From JAJZJT01 sp049964655 (GTDB lineage Bacteria; Actinomycetota; Acidimicrobiia; Acidimicrobiales; RAAP-2), in the NCBI GenBank assembly GCA_049964655.1, contig JBMFXC010000022.1:1-32873 (forward strand): a stretch of DNA of 32,873 nucleotides. Direction: 5' to 3'. The position numbers were made by a program, and so were the translations under genes. This document shows, in pieces, positions 1 to 8,945 of this stretch. Each line of letters starts with the position of its first letter. Position 1 is the stretch's first letter. The notes under the pieces were generated by a model. It saw nothing but the letters and a program-made list of their open reading frames with translations. It ran no database searches and had not been told where the DNA came from.

Positions 1-39
1 ACGCAGAGGTCCCCGGTTCAAATCCGGGCAGCCCGACCA
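1..39 (+). tRNA. tRNA 3' fragment, probably tRNA-Pro
   Basis: The window opens inside a tRNA. Visible are the 3' side of the anticodon stem, a five-base AGGTC variable region, the T arm (stem CCCGG/CCGGG around TTCAAAT), the 3' acceptor strand CAGCCCG, discriminator A and an encoded CCA at 37-39. Base 72 is G, so base 1 should be C. A C1-G72 pair with A73 is characteristic of bacterial tRNA-Pro, and the variable/T-arm sequence resembles actinobacterial tRNA-Pro. The anticodon lies outside the window, so the identity is an inference. Confidence 0.8.
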
Positions 40-48
40 CGCTCCGGG

Positions 49-88
49 AGCTGGGCAGTCCGGGCCAGAGCTGGGCGGTCCGGGCCAG
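49..88. repeat. 20-bp tandem duplication downstream of the tRNA
   Basis: Two adjacent 20-bp copies of AGCTGGGCAGTCCGGGCCAG lie ten bases after the tRNA CCA end. They differ at one position (A/G). No function is apparent. The rest of 40-158 shows no gene. Confidence 0.75.
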
Positions 89-158
89 AGCGGAGCCAGC
101 TCGTCGGACGTCGACGACGTCTGCTCCCCAAGCCCCGCCGCCCGACGCGGCTCGGCAA

Positions 159-995
159 CTACGACCCGGCGGGTTGCGACGGGCCGAGCGGCTTCTCGCC
201 CCCCGGTGCCCACGTGAACACCGGGGAGCGCCGCTCGAGGAACGCCGCCATGCCCTCGGCGGCGTCGGTGCCCTCGGCGGCCTCGGCCGACCACCGTGCG
301 GCGAGGTTCGGGTCGATCCTGCCGTGGGCGCTGGCCGCGTCGACGAGCTGCTTGCTCGCCATCTGAGTGAGCAGGGACCGCTCCCGGGCGAGCACCGTCG
401 TGAACGCCTCCACCCGGGCGTCGAGTGTGCCGACCGGGTGGACCTCGTCGAGGAGCCCGACACGGAGCGCCCGCTCGGCGTCGACGATCTCGGCCGAGTA
501 GAGGAGGTGCTTGGTGGCCGACGGACCGGCGAGACGGACGACGCGCTCCACGGCAATCGCCGGGTAGACGATGCCCAGGCGAGCAGGTGTGATGCCGACC
601 CGCGCCGTCGCGTCGGCAAACCGCAGGTCACAGGCGGTGGCGATCTCGGTGCCGCCGCCCACGCAGGCGCCCGTCACGACCGCGACGGTCGGCTTGGGGA
701 AGGCGGCGAGGGCAGCGTCGGCGTCGGTGTTGACCTGGTGGTACTCAGCCAGGTCGACCGCTGCCAGGTCGGCGATGTCGGCTCCGGCGCAGAAGTGGTC
801 ACCGACGCCCCGGACGACGAGGACCCGAACCCTGGCGTCGGTGGCAAGCCGTCGACAGTGCTCGGCAAGCGCCCGCCACATGGCGAGGGTGACCGCGTTG
901 CGCTTGTCCGGACGGTTGAGCCACAGCGTGGCGACGCCGTCCTCGACGGTGACCGCAAGCTCGTCGCGGAGGTCGGCGGACGTCGGCGTCGGCAT
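159..995 (-). CDS. enoyl-CoA hydratase/isomerase (crotonase) family protein
   Basis: This 278-aa crotonase-fold protein probably acts on an acyl-CoA thioester. The N-terminal NRPDKRNAV segment, the FCAGADI oxyanion-hole motif and the GACVGGGTE...CDLRFA core are all present. The first catalytic Glu (Glu144 of rat hydratase) is conserved in GGGTE, but the second (Glu164) is replaced: the aligned segment reads GITPARLG where hydratases have GQPEILLG. This makes a simple hydratase reaction doubtful; an isomerase, hydrolase or other crotonase reaction is possible. I chose the ATG at 995 because AGGAGA lies 6 nt upstream; a longer frame to 1079 has no such site. The substrate cannot be told from context. 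Confidence 0.85.
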   Translation of the reverse strand: MPTPTSADLRDELAVTVEDGVATLWLNRPDKRNAVTLAMWRALAEHCRRLATDARVRVLVVRGVGDHFCAGADIADLAAVDLAEYHQVNTDADAALAAFPKPTVAVVTGACVGGGTEIATACDLRFADATARVGITPARLGIVYPAIAVERVVRLAGPSATKHLLYSAEIVDAERALRVGLLDEVHPVGTLDARVEAFTTVLARERSLLTQMASKQLVDAASAHGRIDPNLAARWSAEAAEGTDAAEGMAAFLERRSPVFTWAPGGEKPLGPSQPAGS

Positions 996-1213
996 GGATC
1001 TCTCCTGGAGGGCGGGGGCTGGGGTTGGGGAGCAACCGGCTGGCCGGCTGGGTGCCGCCCGAACGATCCGGCGCGTCACCTCCGGTCAGACGAAGCGCAT
1101 GGGGCGTGCCGGTGGTCGCCGACGCTAGCCGACCGGTCGGGCGGCCTCTGTGTGGGCGGATGCTGAAGGGCCAAGGTCGGCACCCAGCCGGCGAGCAACG
1201 TTTCCGTGAACGT

Positions 1214-1219
1214 TAGACT
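1214..1219 (+). promoter_or_regulatory. -10 hexamer TAGACT of a leaderless promoter
   Basis: TAGACT fits the actinobacterial -10 pattern TANNNT and ends exactly 6 nt before the exporter ATG. No Shine-Dalgarno sequence precedes that ATG, so the mRNA probably starts at the start codon. No clear -35 element is visible. Confidence 0.5.
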
Positions 1220-1225
1220 CTGGCC

Positions 1226-2983
1226 ATGGTCTCCTCTCCCGTCACCCAGGGTGCTGACGGCGGTCGCTACAAGTGGGTCGTCCTCTCCAACACCACCCTC
1301 GGCGTGCTGATGGCGACGATCGACCTGTCGATCATGCTGATCGCCCTTCCCGACATCTTCCGCGGCATCCACATCGACCCGCTCCAACCCAGCAACAGCT
1401 TCTACCTGCTGTGGCTCATCCTCAGCTTCATGGTCGTCACCAGCGTGCTCGTCGTCAGCCTCGGACGGTTGGGTGACATGTACGGCCGCGTCCGCATGTA
1501 CAACCTGGGTTTCGCCGTCTACACGTTCTTCTCGCTCCTGCTCACCATCACCTGGATGTCCGGCACGGCCGCCGCCATGTGGCTCGTCGTCATGCGCATC
1601 TTCCAGGGAGTCGGGGCTGCTCTCTTGATCGCCAACTCGGCAGCCATCATCACCGACGCCTTCCCCGAGGACCAGCGAGGCACCGCGCTCGGCATCAACC
1701 AGGTGGCCGGTATCAGCGGCTCGTTCATCGGCCTGGTGCTCGGCGGCGTGCTGGCCCCGATCCAGTGGCGGCTGATCTTCCTCGTCTCGGTGCCCATCGG
1801 TCTCTTCGGCACCGTGTGGGCCTACCACAAGCTGCGCGAGGTGCCCCGCCGCTCGACCGCCCGGCTCGACTGGCCCGGCAACATCACCTTTGCCCTGGGG
1901 CTCATCGGCGTGATGGTGGGGATCACCTACGGCATCCAGCCCCATGGGAGCTCCACCATGGGGTGGACGAGCCCGTTGGTGCTCGGCTGCCTGTCGGGCG
2001 GTGTCGCTCTCCTCGTCGTCTTCGCCTTCATCGAGCAGCGAGTTCCCGATCCGATGTTCCACCTTCCCCTCTTCCGCATCCGGGCGTTCACCGCCGGCAG
2101 TCTGTCGACCCTCCTCGCCAGCATCGGACGCGGTGGCCTGATGTTCATGCTCATCATCTGGCTGCAGGGGATCTGGCTTCCCCTCCACGGGTACTCGTTT
2201 GCCCGGACGCCCCTGTGGGCCGGCATCTACATGCTCCCGCTCACCGCCGGCTTCCTCCTCGCCGGCCCACTGTCCGGCTTCCTGTCCGACCGGTTCGGCT
2301 CACGCCCGTTCGCCACCGGCGGCATGCTCGCCGCTGCCGCGTCGTTCGCCCTCCTCGAGATGCTGCCGGTCAATTTCTCCTACGGCGTCTTCGGGCCGAT
2401 CCTGCTCTTCAACGGGCTCGCCATGGGCGCCTTCGCCGCTCCCAACCGGGCCGGCGTGATGAACAGCCTTCCCCCTCAGCACCGAGGTGTCGGGGCCGGC
2501 ATGAACTCGACGTTCCAGAACGCCGCCCAGGTGCTCTCGATCGGCGTCTTCTTCACGCTGATGATCGTCGGGCTGTCGGCCACCCTCCCCCACGCCCTCT
2601 ACCAGGGCCTCGTCTCCCACGGCGTGCCGGCGTCGGTGGCGAACCGGGCCGCCCACCTCCCGCCGGTATCGACCCTGTTCGCGGCCTTCCTCGGGTACAG
2701 CCCGGTCGAGCACCTGGTGGGCGCACCGGTGCTGGCCCACCTCTCCCGGCACCAGGTCGCCGTCCTCGACGGTCGACGCTTCTTCCCCTCGATCATCTCG
2801 AAGCCGTTCGCCAACGGGCTCCACGCCGCCTTCGACTTCTCGATCGGGGCCTGCCTGGTGGCCGCCGGTGCCTCGTGGTTGCGAGGCGGGAAGTACCGCT
2901 ACGTGGAACCGGGCGCCACAGTGGAAGCGGCGCCTGCCGAGCCAGTCGGGGCACCCCCGCTGGCCTCCGCCATCGAGGGCTGA
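1226..2983 (+). CDS. MFS drug exporter, DHA2 (EmrB/QacA) type
   Basis: A 585-aa polytopic membrane protein of the length expected for a 14-helix DHA2 proton-drug antiporter. Hydrophobic segments run through most of the chain. The MFS motif A between helices 2 and 3 is seen as GRLGDMYGR at residues 80-88, and GVGAALLIANSAAIITDAFP followed by an RGTALG segment matches the helix 4-5 region of this family. A second motif-A-like segment, GFLSDRFGSRPF, begins the second half. The C-terminal ~60 residues after the last helix are a Pro/Ala-rich tail. The ATG is supported by the TAGACT hexamer 6 nt upstream. The SARP-like regulator begins 36 nt downstream on the same strand and may control it. The substrate is unknown. 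Confidence 0.9.
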   Translation: MVSSPVTQGADGGRYKWVVLSNTTLGVLMATIDLSIMLIALPDIFRGIHIDPLQPSNSFYLLWLILSFMVVTSVLVVSLGRLGDMYGRVRMYNLGFAVYTFFSLLLTITWMSGTAAAMWLVVMRIFQGVGAALLIANSAAIITDAFPEDQRGTALGINQVAGISGSFIGLVLGGVLAPIQWRLIFLVSVPIGLFGTVWAYHKLREVPRRSTARLDWPGNITFALGLIGVMVGITYGIQPHGSSTMGWTSPLVLGCLSGGVALLVVFAFIEQRVPDPMFHLPLFRIRAFTAGSLSTLLASIGRGGLMFMLIIWLQGIWLPLHGYSFARTPLWAGIYMLPLTAGFLLAGPLSGFLSDRFGSRPFATGGMLAAAASFALLEMLPVNFSYGVFGPILLFNGLAMGAFAAPNRAGVMNSLPPQHRGVGAGMNSTFQNAAQVLSIGVFFTLMIVGLSATLPHALYQGLVSHGVPASVANRAAHLPPVSTLFAAFLGYSPVEHLVGAPVLAHLSRHQVAVLDGRRFFPSIISKPFANGLHAAFDFSIGACLVAAGASWLRGGKYRYVEPGATVEAAPAEPVGAPPLASAIEG

Positions 2984-3019
2984 CTCGATCACGCTCGGGG
3001 CCGGTACGCTCGGCAGCCC

Positions 3020-5860
3020 ATGGGCGTCGTCAGCGATCTGCCGCCCCGCACCAGGATCTCCCTGCTGGGCGGGCTCGAGGTGTCGGTGGTCGGCCTGCGG
3101 GCCACCTTCCGCTCGCCGCTGTCCCCGTTGGCCCTCGCCGCCCTCGCTCTGCTCCGGTGCCCCGTTCCGAAAGACCGCCTCGCCGCCCTCCTCGCCGAGT
3201 GGTCAGGAGCACCGGTCGTCCCAATAGGCCTCACTGCCGTCACGATCGAGCTGGCACGCACCCTGGGGGACGACCTCGTCTCCGACGACGGCGTGCTCGG
3301 CCTGCGGTTCGGTTCGCGGCTCTGGATCGACGCCGACGCCTTCGCCGAGGCGGCGACCCGGCCGGCCCCCACGTCCGTCGACGACCTGGCCCGGACGCTC
3401 GCGCTCTACGGTGGCGACCTGCTCGACGGGGTCGGCCTGAGCGCCGAAGGCGAACTGGGCACGCTCGCCGACCGGCGTCGGGCCGAGCTACGGGGCCTGG
3501 CTGGCGACGTCGCCCGCCGGCTCACCCGGGCAACCCGGCGCGGCCCTGTCGCCCTCGAGGCCGCCGAGCGGCTCGCCGAGCTCTCCCCCTGCTCCGAGGT
3601 CGACCAGCGGCTGGTGATCAAGGTGCTCGCCGCGTCGGGACGGGGGGAGGAGGCCCCAGAACGCGCCGACGGCCTGGCGCGTAGGTGTGCGCTCTCGGGG
3701 GCACCGCCGCCTGGAGCAGTGGTCCACCGACTGGCTGACCGCGTCGACACCGCGGCTCGGCGGAACCTCAAGCGGCGGCATCCGGGGCTGGCCGTGCCCG
3801 GCACGCTCACGATCGGTCGTCGAACCGAGCTCGACCAAGTGGTGACGTTGGTCACCACGGCCGCGCCGTCCTTCGTGACGCTCACCGGACCTGGCGGGGT
3901 GGGCAAGACCCGGCTCGCCGTCGAGGCGGCGATGCGGGTTGCCGAACAGTGGGGTGCCCAGACCGCTGCCGTTCGACTGGACCACGCGCCCGAGGGCGTC
4001 CTGGCGGCCACGGCACGTGCCTTCGGCCTCGAGGTGCCCGCTGCCTCGTGCACCGTCGCCGAGCTCGCTGCGCTCCTCGACGGCTTCCCTCGCGTGCTCG
4101 TCCTCGACACCGGCATCGGTCGGCCGGGGACCGGTGGACGCGACATCGCCGGGCTCGCCGCCGCGTGCGGTCGACTGGCCGTCCTCGCCGCCAGCCGCTC
4201 CCCCATGCACCTCCCCGGGGAGCGCGTCTTCCCCCTGGGCCCGCTGCCTGTCCCTGATGCCGGGGCCTCCCGCGACGAGATCGCCGCGAGCCCGGCCGTC
4301 CAGCTGTTCGCTCGCCTGGCCGGCGATCCCGCCCTGGCCGGCGATCCCGCCCGCGCCCCGGTCGTCGCCACCCTGTGCCGCGAGGTCGGCGGGGTGCCGC
4401 TCGCTCTCGAGCACGCTGCCGACGTCTGGCTGACCTCGTCAGCCCTCTGTGCCGGGTTCGCTGGCGAGCCGGGGTCGGCCCCCACGCACACCGATGCCAT
4501 GGCCGACGCCATGGCCGACGCCACAGCTGCGGCGCGCCGTGCGCTCGCCCGCTCGGCTGTCGAGCCGCTCGACGACGGCGAACGCCGGGTCCTCGCGGTC
4601 CTGGCCCATCTCCCCGGGGGTGCCGACCTGTCACTCGTCGCCCGCGTGACCGGCTTGTCCGAGCACCGCGCCGCTGCCCTGCTGCGCTACCTGGTGGCCC
4701 TCCGCGTGGTCGACGACGCCCCGGGCCTACGCGGACGACCGACTCGGTACGCGGTGCCCGACGCCACGGCCGCCTACGTGCTCGGCGACACCGAGGCCGA
4801 GTGGAGCGACGCCCTGGCCCGCCCGCTCCGCGAGGCCGTGACCGAGCGTCTCGGGACGGACAGGTTCGACTTCGGGACGGCGACCGAGGCCGAGCTCGCC
4901 GCGTTGGGCGGTGACCACGCCAGCCTGCTGGCCTCCCTGTCGGGAGCGGTGGAAGCCGGTGAGCGGCCGACGGCAGTGCGGATCGCCGCGGCACTGGGAT
5001 GGTTCTGGCAGGTGTCCGGCAACATCACCACCGGCACGTGGTGGGTTGGACGGGTCCTCGCCATGGACGCATCGGGCGGCTCGGCGCCCGATGCGGTCGA
5101 AGGTCAGCTGCGTCTGGCTGGAGCGATGCTCGCCCTCCGCCGGCACGCCGGGAGCGAAGCTCGGGCCCATCTCGTGGTGGCGCGCCAGCACTTCCTTGCT
5201 GAACAGGAGGAGCGGGGACTGGCCAACCTCGACCTGACCGACGCGCTCGTCTCGCTGTTCGAGCTCACCTCGGCCGACGAGGCCCGTCGCGTGGCAGAGG
5301 ACCTCGGGGCGACCAGCGAACGGTTCGCCGCACTGGGCGACGTGACGGGTGTGGGACGTGCCCAGCACACCCTCGCCCTCGCCCTTGCCTTGGCCGGTGA
5401 GCACGGTCGCGCCGCAGAGCTGGCCGAAACCGTCGTCACCGCGGCAAGGGCCGAGGGCAGTCGGCGCGTCGTCGCGCTGGCACAGTGCGTCGTCGCGCTG
5501 GCCAGGCTCTTCGATGGAGACGCCCGGCGATCGGTGAGCGCGGCCCAGGCGTCGCTGGCGGGCGCCTGGGCCTTGCGCGACCTCGCCCTGGTCCGCTACG
5601 CCCTTGCCGTCCTACCGGCCACCCTCCTCGCCGCCGAGCGCCGGACGGTGGCGAGGGCTGCGCTCCTCGACGCGGTGGGCGAGGGTCTCGACCGCCGAGT
5701 CGGCGTTCCGACACCGGCGAGCTGCCGCGCCCGCCTCACCCCGATCCTCCTCGACGGCATCAGCGACCTCGACGACGCAAGCCGGCAGCGGGTACGGCGT
5801 AAGGCAGCGTCGCTCGACCTCGACGAAGCCGTCGCGGTCGCCTTGGCCGGAGACGGCTGA
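3020..5860 (+). CDS. SARP/AfsR-like regulator: BTAD, NB-ARC ATPase and TPR-like C-terminus
   Basis: A 946-aa multidomain signalling ATPase. Residues ~10-85 look like a shortened, poorly conserved winged helix (RISLLGGLEVSVVG is the usual opening of AfsR/DnrI proteins). Residues ~95-205 form a bacterial transcriptional activator domain (ALYGGDLLDG, then RRAELRGLAGDVARRL and AAERLAEL). A P-loop GPGGVGKT occupies residues 290-297, with a Walker B-like VLVLDTG and a sensor-like LAASRSPM further on, as in STAND ATPases. From ~600 onward the protein is Ala/Leu-rich helical, like TPR arrays. Two in-frame short duplications occur around residues 433-445 and 492-503. The weak N-terminal domain makes DNA binding uncertain. 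A TACGCT hexamer at 3005-3010 could drive it. It follows the exporter gene by 36 nt and may be a local regulator of it. Confidence 0.8.
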   Translation: MGVVSDLPPRTRISLLGGLEVSVVGLRATFRSPLSPLALAALALLRCPVPKDRLAALLAEWSGAPVVPIGLTAVTIELARTLGDDLVSDDGVLGLRFGSRLWIDADAFAEAATRPAPTSVDDLARTLALYGGDLLDGVGLSAEGELGTLADRRRAELRGLAGDVARRLTRATRRGPVALEAAERLAELSPCSEVDQRLVIKVLAASGRGEEAPERADGLARRCALSGAPPPGAVVHRLADRVDTAARRNLKRRHPGLAVPGTLTIGRRTELDQVVTLVTTAAPSFVTLTGPGGVGKTRLAVEAAMRVAEQWGAQTAAVRLDHAPEGVLAATARAFGLEVPAASCTVAELAALLDGFPRVLVLDTGIGRPGTGGRDIAGLAAACGRLAVLAASRSPMHLPGERVFPLGPLPVPDAGASRDEIAASPAVQLFARLAGDPALAGDPARAPVVATLCREVGGVPLALEHAADVWLTSSALCAGFAGEPGSAPTHTDAMADAMADATAAARRALARSAVEPLDDGERRVLAVLAHLPGGADLSLVARVTGLSEHRAAALLRYLVALRVVDDAPGLRGRPTRYAVPDATAAYVLGDTEAEWSDALARPLREAVTERLGTDRFDFGTATEAELAALGGDHASLLASLSGAVEAGERPTAVRIAAALGWFWQVSGNITTGTWWVGRVLAMDASGGSAPDAVEGQLRLAGAMLALRRHAGSEARAHLVVARQHFLAEQEERGLANLDLTDALVSLFELTSADEARRVAEDLGATSERFAALGDVTGVGRAQHTLALALALAGEHGRAAELAETVVTAARAEGSRRVVALAQCVVALARLFDGDARRSVSAAQASLAGAWALRDLALVRYALAVLPATLLAAERRTVARAALLDAVGEGLDRRVGVPTPASCRARLTPILLDGISDLDDASRQRVRRKAASLDLDEAVAVALAGDG
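4316..4351 (+). repeat. 18-bp in-frame tandem duplication in the SARP-like gene
   Basis: Two perfect copies of CTGGCCGGCGATCCCGCC encode LAGDPALAGDPA. The unit is a multiple of three, so the frame is kept. It lies in the ATPase region between two structural elements. Confidence 0.85.
4493..4528 (+). repeat. 12-bp in-frame tandem repeat in the SARP-like gene
   Basis: Two near-identical copies of GAYGCCATGGCC plus a third diverged copy encode DAMADAMADATA. The unit keeps the reading frame and probably forms a flexible linker between the ATPase core and the following helical region. Confidence 0.8.
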
Positions 5861-5881
5861 GCGCGCCGCCGCAGGTGCTCG

Positions 5882-7609
5882 TCACGCCCGTCGGCCCGAC
5901 CACTGCCGGAACACCGGCGACGTCCCCGACGCCGAAGCTGTCAGCGTCGGGGTGCGGTGGTTGCCCGGCGCGGGGAGGGCCGAGCCCGACCCCGCCGGAC
6001 ACCACGCGTTGGCGGGGACGCCCTTGCACGGGTTCGGCATGGTGGGGAGGTTCTTCGGCAGCGGGTGCATGGTCACCACCGTCTTCTTCGGGTAGGACGC
6101 TCCGGCCGGGCACGCACCGAACCCCGTGTCGCACAGGGTCTGGGACAACAGGGCAGGGGGCACGTTGACCGTCTTGGCGATGGCCCCGCAGGTCGGCTGG
6201 GTCTGCTCGAGGTTGGCGGGCGTCGAGCCGTCGGGGGCCACGTTGCCGGCGAAGCAGTTCTGCGGCTTGCCCGCGGTGAGCACGATCTGGCCGTAGTCGC
6301 CGTTGGTCGGGTTGCCGAAGTAGCCGTTGTGGCTGAACGTGTTGTGGAGCAGGGCGTCGCTCTCGGTGTCGTAGACGCAGCCGAACCCGTTGATCTCGGT
6401 GCCGCCGCTGCCCGAGCACGTCACCCCTGGGTAGGGGTGGTCGCTGTCGGGGAACGGCACGAAGAGGACGCCCCATGCCCCGTTGTTGGAGAAGGTGTTG
6501 TCCATGACCGTGTCGTTGCGGCCGCCTGAGACGGTCATCCCCGTCCCCACCGGCCCGGCCGCGGCGTAGCCCGGTGCTTCGGGGACGTTCGGGTTGTTGT
6601 TGTTGTGCACGTCGTTGTGCATGAAGACCCAGCACGAGTGGGTGTGGGTGATCGGGCTGATGCCGTCGTTGGGGCAGGCTCCGTTCTGGGGCGGCGGCGG
6701 GTCACCGAGGATCTGGGTGTTGGTGTCGAAGCCGTCCTCGTTGTGGTCGAACTGCGAGTTCTCGACCACGAGGGCGCCGCCCGAGTTGGTGCCCGAGTAG
6801 CCGAGGGCGTTGTACTCCATCCACGCGTGGTCGATCGTGATCCCGCACACCTGCTGGCAGGCCCCGACGTACATACCCGAGTCGTTGAAGTTGCTGGCGT
6901 AGATCTGGTCCCAGGTCGCCGGCCCGGCGGCATCGTTGGCGAAGATGCCGTAGGTGGCGTCCTCGGCGACCGGGCCGTAGTACGTCGAGGTGGCCGTCAG
7001 GTAGCTGCCCCAGTAGCCGTGCAGGCCGATCTTCGCCGTGCCCTGGCCGCCGTCCCACCAGATGCCGTTGCCCTGGCCGCCTTGGCCGGCGAGGAAGTTG
7101 CACACGGTGAGGTTCTCGATCCAGACGTCGTTGGCGCGAAAGACGACGATGCCGTTGCGGCCCATCGGCTTGCCGTCGGCGGCCGGTGCTCCCTGGCGCT
7201 GGTCGGCCGGGTTGGCACTGCACTCGGGGGAGCCGGGCTTCGTCCCGTCGACCACCACGGTGTTGCGGTTCATCCCTCGCAGGTGCAAGTCGGGCGTGGT
7301 GATGAGGACGCCACCGACGTCGCCCAACTTGAGCTGGCCGGCGGTGGGTGGGTGTTGGAGGTCGTCGGACTCGTGGTAGTCGCCGGGGCCGACGAGGATC
7401 CAGTCACCGGGCTTGGCCGCGTCGACTGCCGCCTGGATGGTGTGGTAATGGCCCTGCTTGCCGTGGTAGGACCCGACCAGGAGGACCGTTGGCGGCGCAG
7501 CCGACGAGCTCGATGACGAACTGCACGCGGCGAGCACCACCGCGCACACAACGACTGCGGCACCGGCCAGTCGACGACGACGGGTGGCATGAACGGTGCT
7601 GGTGGCCAC
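5882..7609 (-). CDS. secreted parallel beta-helix lipoprotein
   Basis: A 575-aa exported protein. The GTG at 7609 is preceded by a purine-rich GGGAGGGGG and gives a standard lipoprotein signal: RRRR, a hydrophobic stretch, and the lipobox LAAC with Cys29, followed by a long Ser run. The mature part contains HTIQAAVDAAKPGDWILVGPG and many short repeats with Asn ladders (ENLTVCNF, ENSQFDHNEDGFD, MHNDVHNNNNP, MDNTFSNNGAWG, LHNTFSHNGYFG). This is typical of right-handed beta-helix proteins of the pectate-lyase or NosD/CASH type. Several paired Cys suggest disulfides. The function could be polysaccharide binding or lysis or a surface scaffold; no specific activity can be assigned. The frame extends upstream to 7756, but that part is repeat-rich and not protein-like. 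It converges with the SARP-like gene, 21 nt away. Confidence 0.85.
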   Translation of the reverse strand: MATSTVHATRRRRLAGAAVVVCAVVLAACSSSSSSSAAPPTVLLVGSYHGKQGHYHTIQAAVDAAKPGDWILVGPGDYHESDDLQHPPTAGQLKLGDVGGVLITTPDLHLRGMNRNTVVVDGTKPGSPECSANPADQRQGAPAADGKPMGRNGIVVFRANDVWIENLTVCNFLAGQGGQGNGIWWDGGQGTAKIGLHGYWGSYLTATSTYYGPVAEDATYGIFANDAAGPATWDQIYASNFNDSGMYVGACQQVCGITIDHAWMEYNALGYSGTNSGGALVVENSQFDHNEDGFDTNTQILGDPPPPQNGACPNDGISPITHTHSCWVFMHNDVHNNNNPNVPEAPGYAAAGPVGTGMTVSGGRNDTVMDNTFSNNGAWGVLFVPFPDSDHPYPGVTCSGSGGTEINGFGCVYDTESDALLHNTFSHNGYFGNPTNGDYGQIVLTAGKPQNCFAGNVAPDGSTPANLEQTQPTCGAIAKTVNVPPALLSQTLCDTGFGACPAGASYPKKTVVTMHPLPKNLPTMPNPCKGVPANAWCPAGSGSALPAPGNHRTPTLTASASGTSPVFRQWSGRRA

Positions 7610-7697
7610 GGTGTCCCCCTCCCCCGGCCCCGTCTGGACCGGATGTCCGCAGGCGCCACAGGCTCGCCCTGGCCCAGCATGCGCAGTGGCAATCCGG

Positions 7698-7750
7698 CCC
7701 GGACAGCCCGGACGGCCCGGACGGCCCGGACGTCTGCGGACGTCTGCGGA
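7698..7750. repeat. 9-bp and 10-bp tandem repeats in a divergent intergenic region
   Basis: Four 9-bp copies of CCCGGACGG-like units (7698-7733) run into two perfect 10-bp copies of CGTCTGCGGA (7731-7750). They sit in the 269-bp spacer (7610-7878) between the divergent beta-helix lipoprotein and diguanylate cyclase genes. A TAGCGT hexamer on the minus strand (7760-7755) could serve the lipoprotein gene, which would put the repeats in its 5' leader. Confidence 0.7.
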
Positions 7751-7878
7751 CGCCACGCTAGCGGGCGTCCGGGCCCGTAGCGGTGACCTCGTGCCCCGAA
7801 ACGGACCGGAGGCCGGTCCGCCCGCACGTGGGGCGGTCGTTCAAGTGGCCGCTGACGTGGGACGATACTGACACCATC

Positions 7879-8916
7879 ATGGACAGTGACACCGGCAGCC
7901 CGAGCGGGGCGCCCGGGGAGGCGCCCGGGAAGGCGTCGGTGGCCCTCGGACGTGCGTTGGACGGCCGCGCCGTCGAGGTGGCCCGGTCGATCGCCGCCGA
8001 CTGGGAGGCGCGCGCCGGCTTCCACGGGACGCCCGAGGAGCTCCAGCTCCGTTCCGACACCCTCCGAGTGACCGAGCTCGGGGTCCGGGCGGTCGCCCGC
8101 TTCCTCATGACCGGCACGTCCCCCACTGCCGAGGAGGCATCGGCCATCTCGGCCACCGGCCAGGCGAGTGCTTCCCGCCGCGTGGCGCTTGCCACGCTGG
8201 CCAAGCTGTACCTGTCCTGGCGCGACCACACCGTGGACGCCCTCCGTCGCGAGGCGGCGGCGCTCGGCACGCCGACCGACGTGCTCGAGCAGGCCTTCGC
8301 GGTGGTGCGTACCGGCGCCGACGCCAGTCTGGTCAGCATGGCCAAGGAGTTCGACCGCGTCTACGACGAGCTCCAGGCAGAACTGGCCGACGAACGGTCG
8401 CAACTCGCCCACCTGGCGGCGCACGACGCCCTCACCGGCCTGCCCAACCGGGCCCTGCTGCTCGACCAGGTGCGCCGTGCCCTGGCCGCCGCCGGGCGGG
8501 CCCGGGCCCGCATCGCCCTGCTCTTCGTCGACATCGACCACTTCAAGGCCATCAACGACCGCCACGGCCACTCGGCCGGCGACGCCTTCCTGCAAGCGGT
8601 GGCGCAGCGATTGAACCAGGCGATCCGGCCCGGTGACACCGCGGCGCGTCTCGGCGGTGACGAGTTCGTCGTGCTCTGCGAGGACCTACGGGGCGGCGAG
8701 GCCGAGGCGCTCGCCGTCGCCGAGCGCATCGGCCAGTTGCTCGCCGCTCCGGTCGCCCTGGCCGATCGGCTCGTCGAGACAGGTGCGAGCATCGGGGTCG
8801 CCGTCGCCGAGCCGGGCGACGACGCCGAGGTCGTCCTCTCCCACGCCGACGAAGCCATGTACGAGGCCAAGCGCAACGGCCGAGGCCGCGTGGAGTTGTT
8901 CCGCCCCCGGCCATGA
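7879..8916 (+). CDS. diguanylate cyclase (GGDEF) with a helical N-terminal sensor
   Basis: A 345-aa soluble protein that should make cyclic di-GMP from two GTP. Residues ~15-175 are a predicted all-helical region with no membrane segment and are probably sensory; I do not recognise the family. A short coiled linker (ELQAELADERSQLAHLAAHD) leads into the GGDEF domain: ALTGLPNRALL, FVDIDHFKAINDRHGHSAGD, then RLGGDEFVVL with GGDEF at residues 259-263. An RPGD motif lies exactly five residues before GGDEF, which is the RxxD inhibitory I-site, so product feedback is likely. The ATG at 7879 is preferred to an upstream in-frame start at 7783 because a GATACT hexamer lies 9 nt before it. No EAL domain is present. 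Confidence 0.92.
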   Translation: MDSDTGSPSGAPGEAPGKASVALGRALDGRAVEVARSIAADWEARAGFHGTPEELQLRSDTLRVTELGVRAVARFLMTGTSPTAEEASAISATGQASASRRVALATLAKLYLSWRDHTVDALRREAAALGTPTDVLEQAFAVVRTGADASLVSMAKEFDRVYDELQAELADERSQLAHLAAHDALTGLPNRALLLDQVRRALAAAGRARARIALLFVDIDHFKAINDRHGHSAGDAFLQAVAQRLNQAIRPGDTAARLGGDEFVVLCEDLRGGEAEALAVAERIGQLLAAPVALADRLVETGASIGVAVAEPGDDAEVVLSHADEAMYEAKRNGRGRVELFRPRP

Positions 8917-8945
8917 CGCCGGACCGGACGGACGGCCGCCCTCGC

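Noticed and set aside
1579..3684. A 701-codon open frame overlapping the exporter and SARP-like genes
   Set aside because: It is out of frame with both recognisable genes and has Arg/Pro-rich non-domain sequence.
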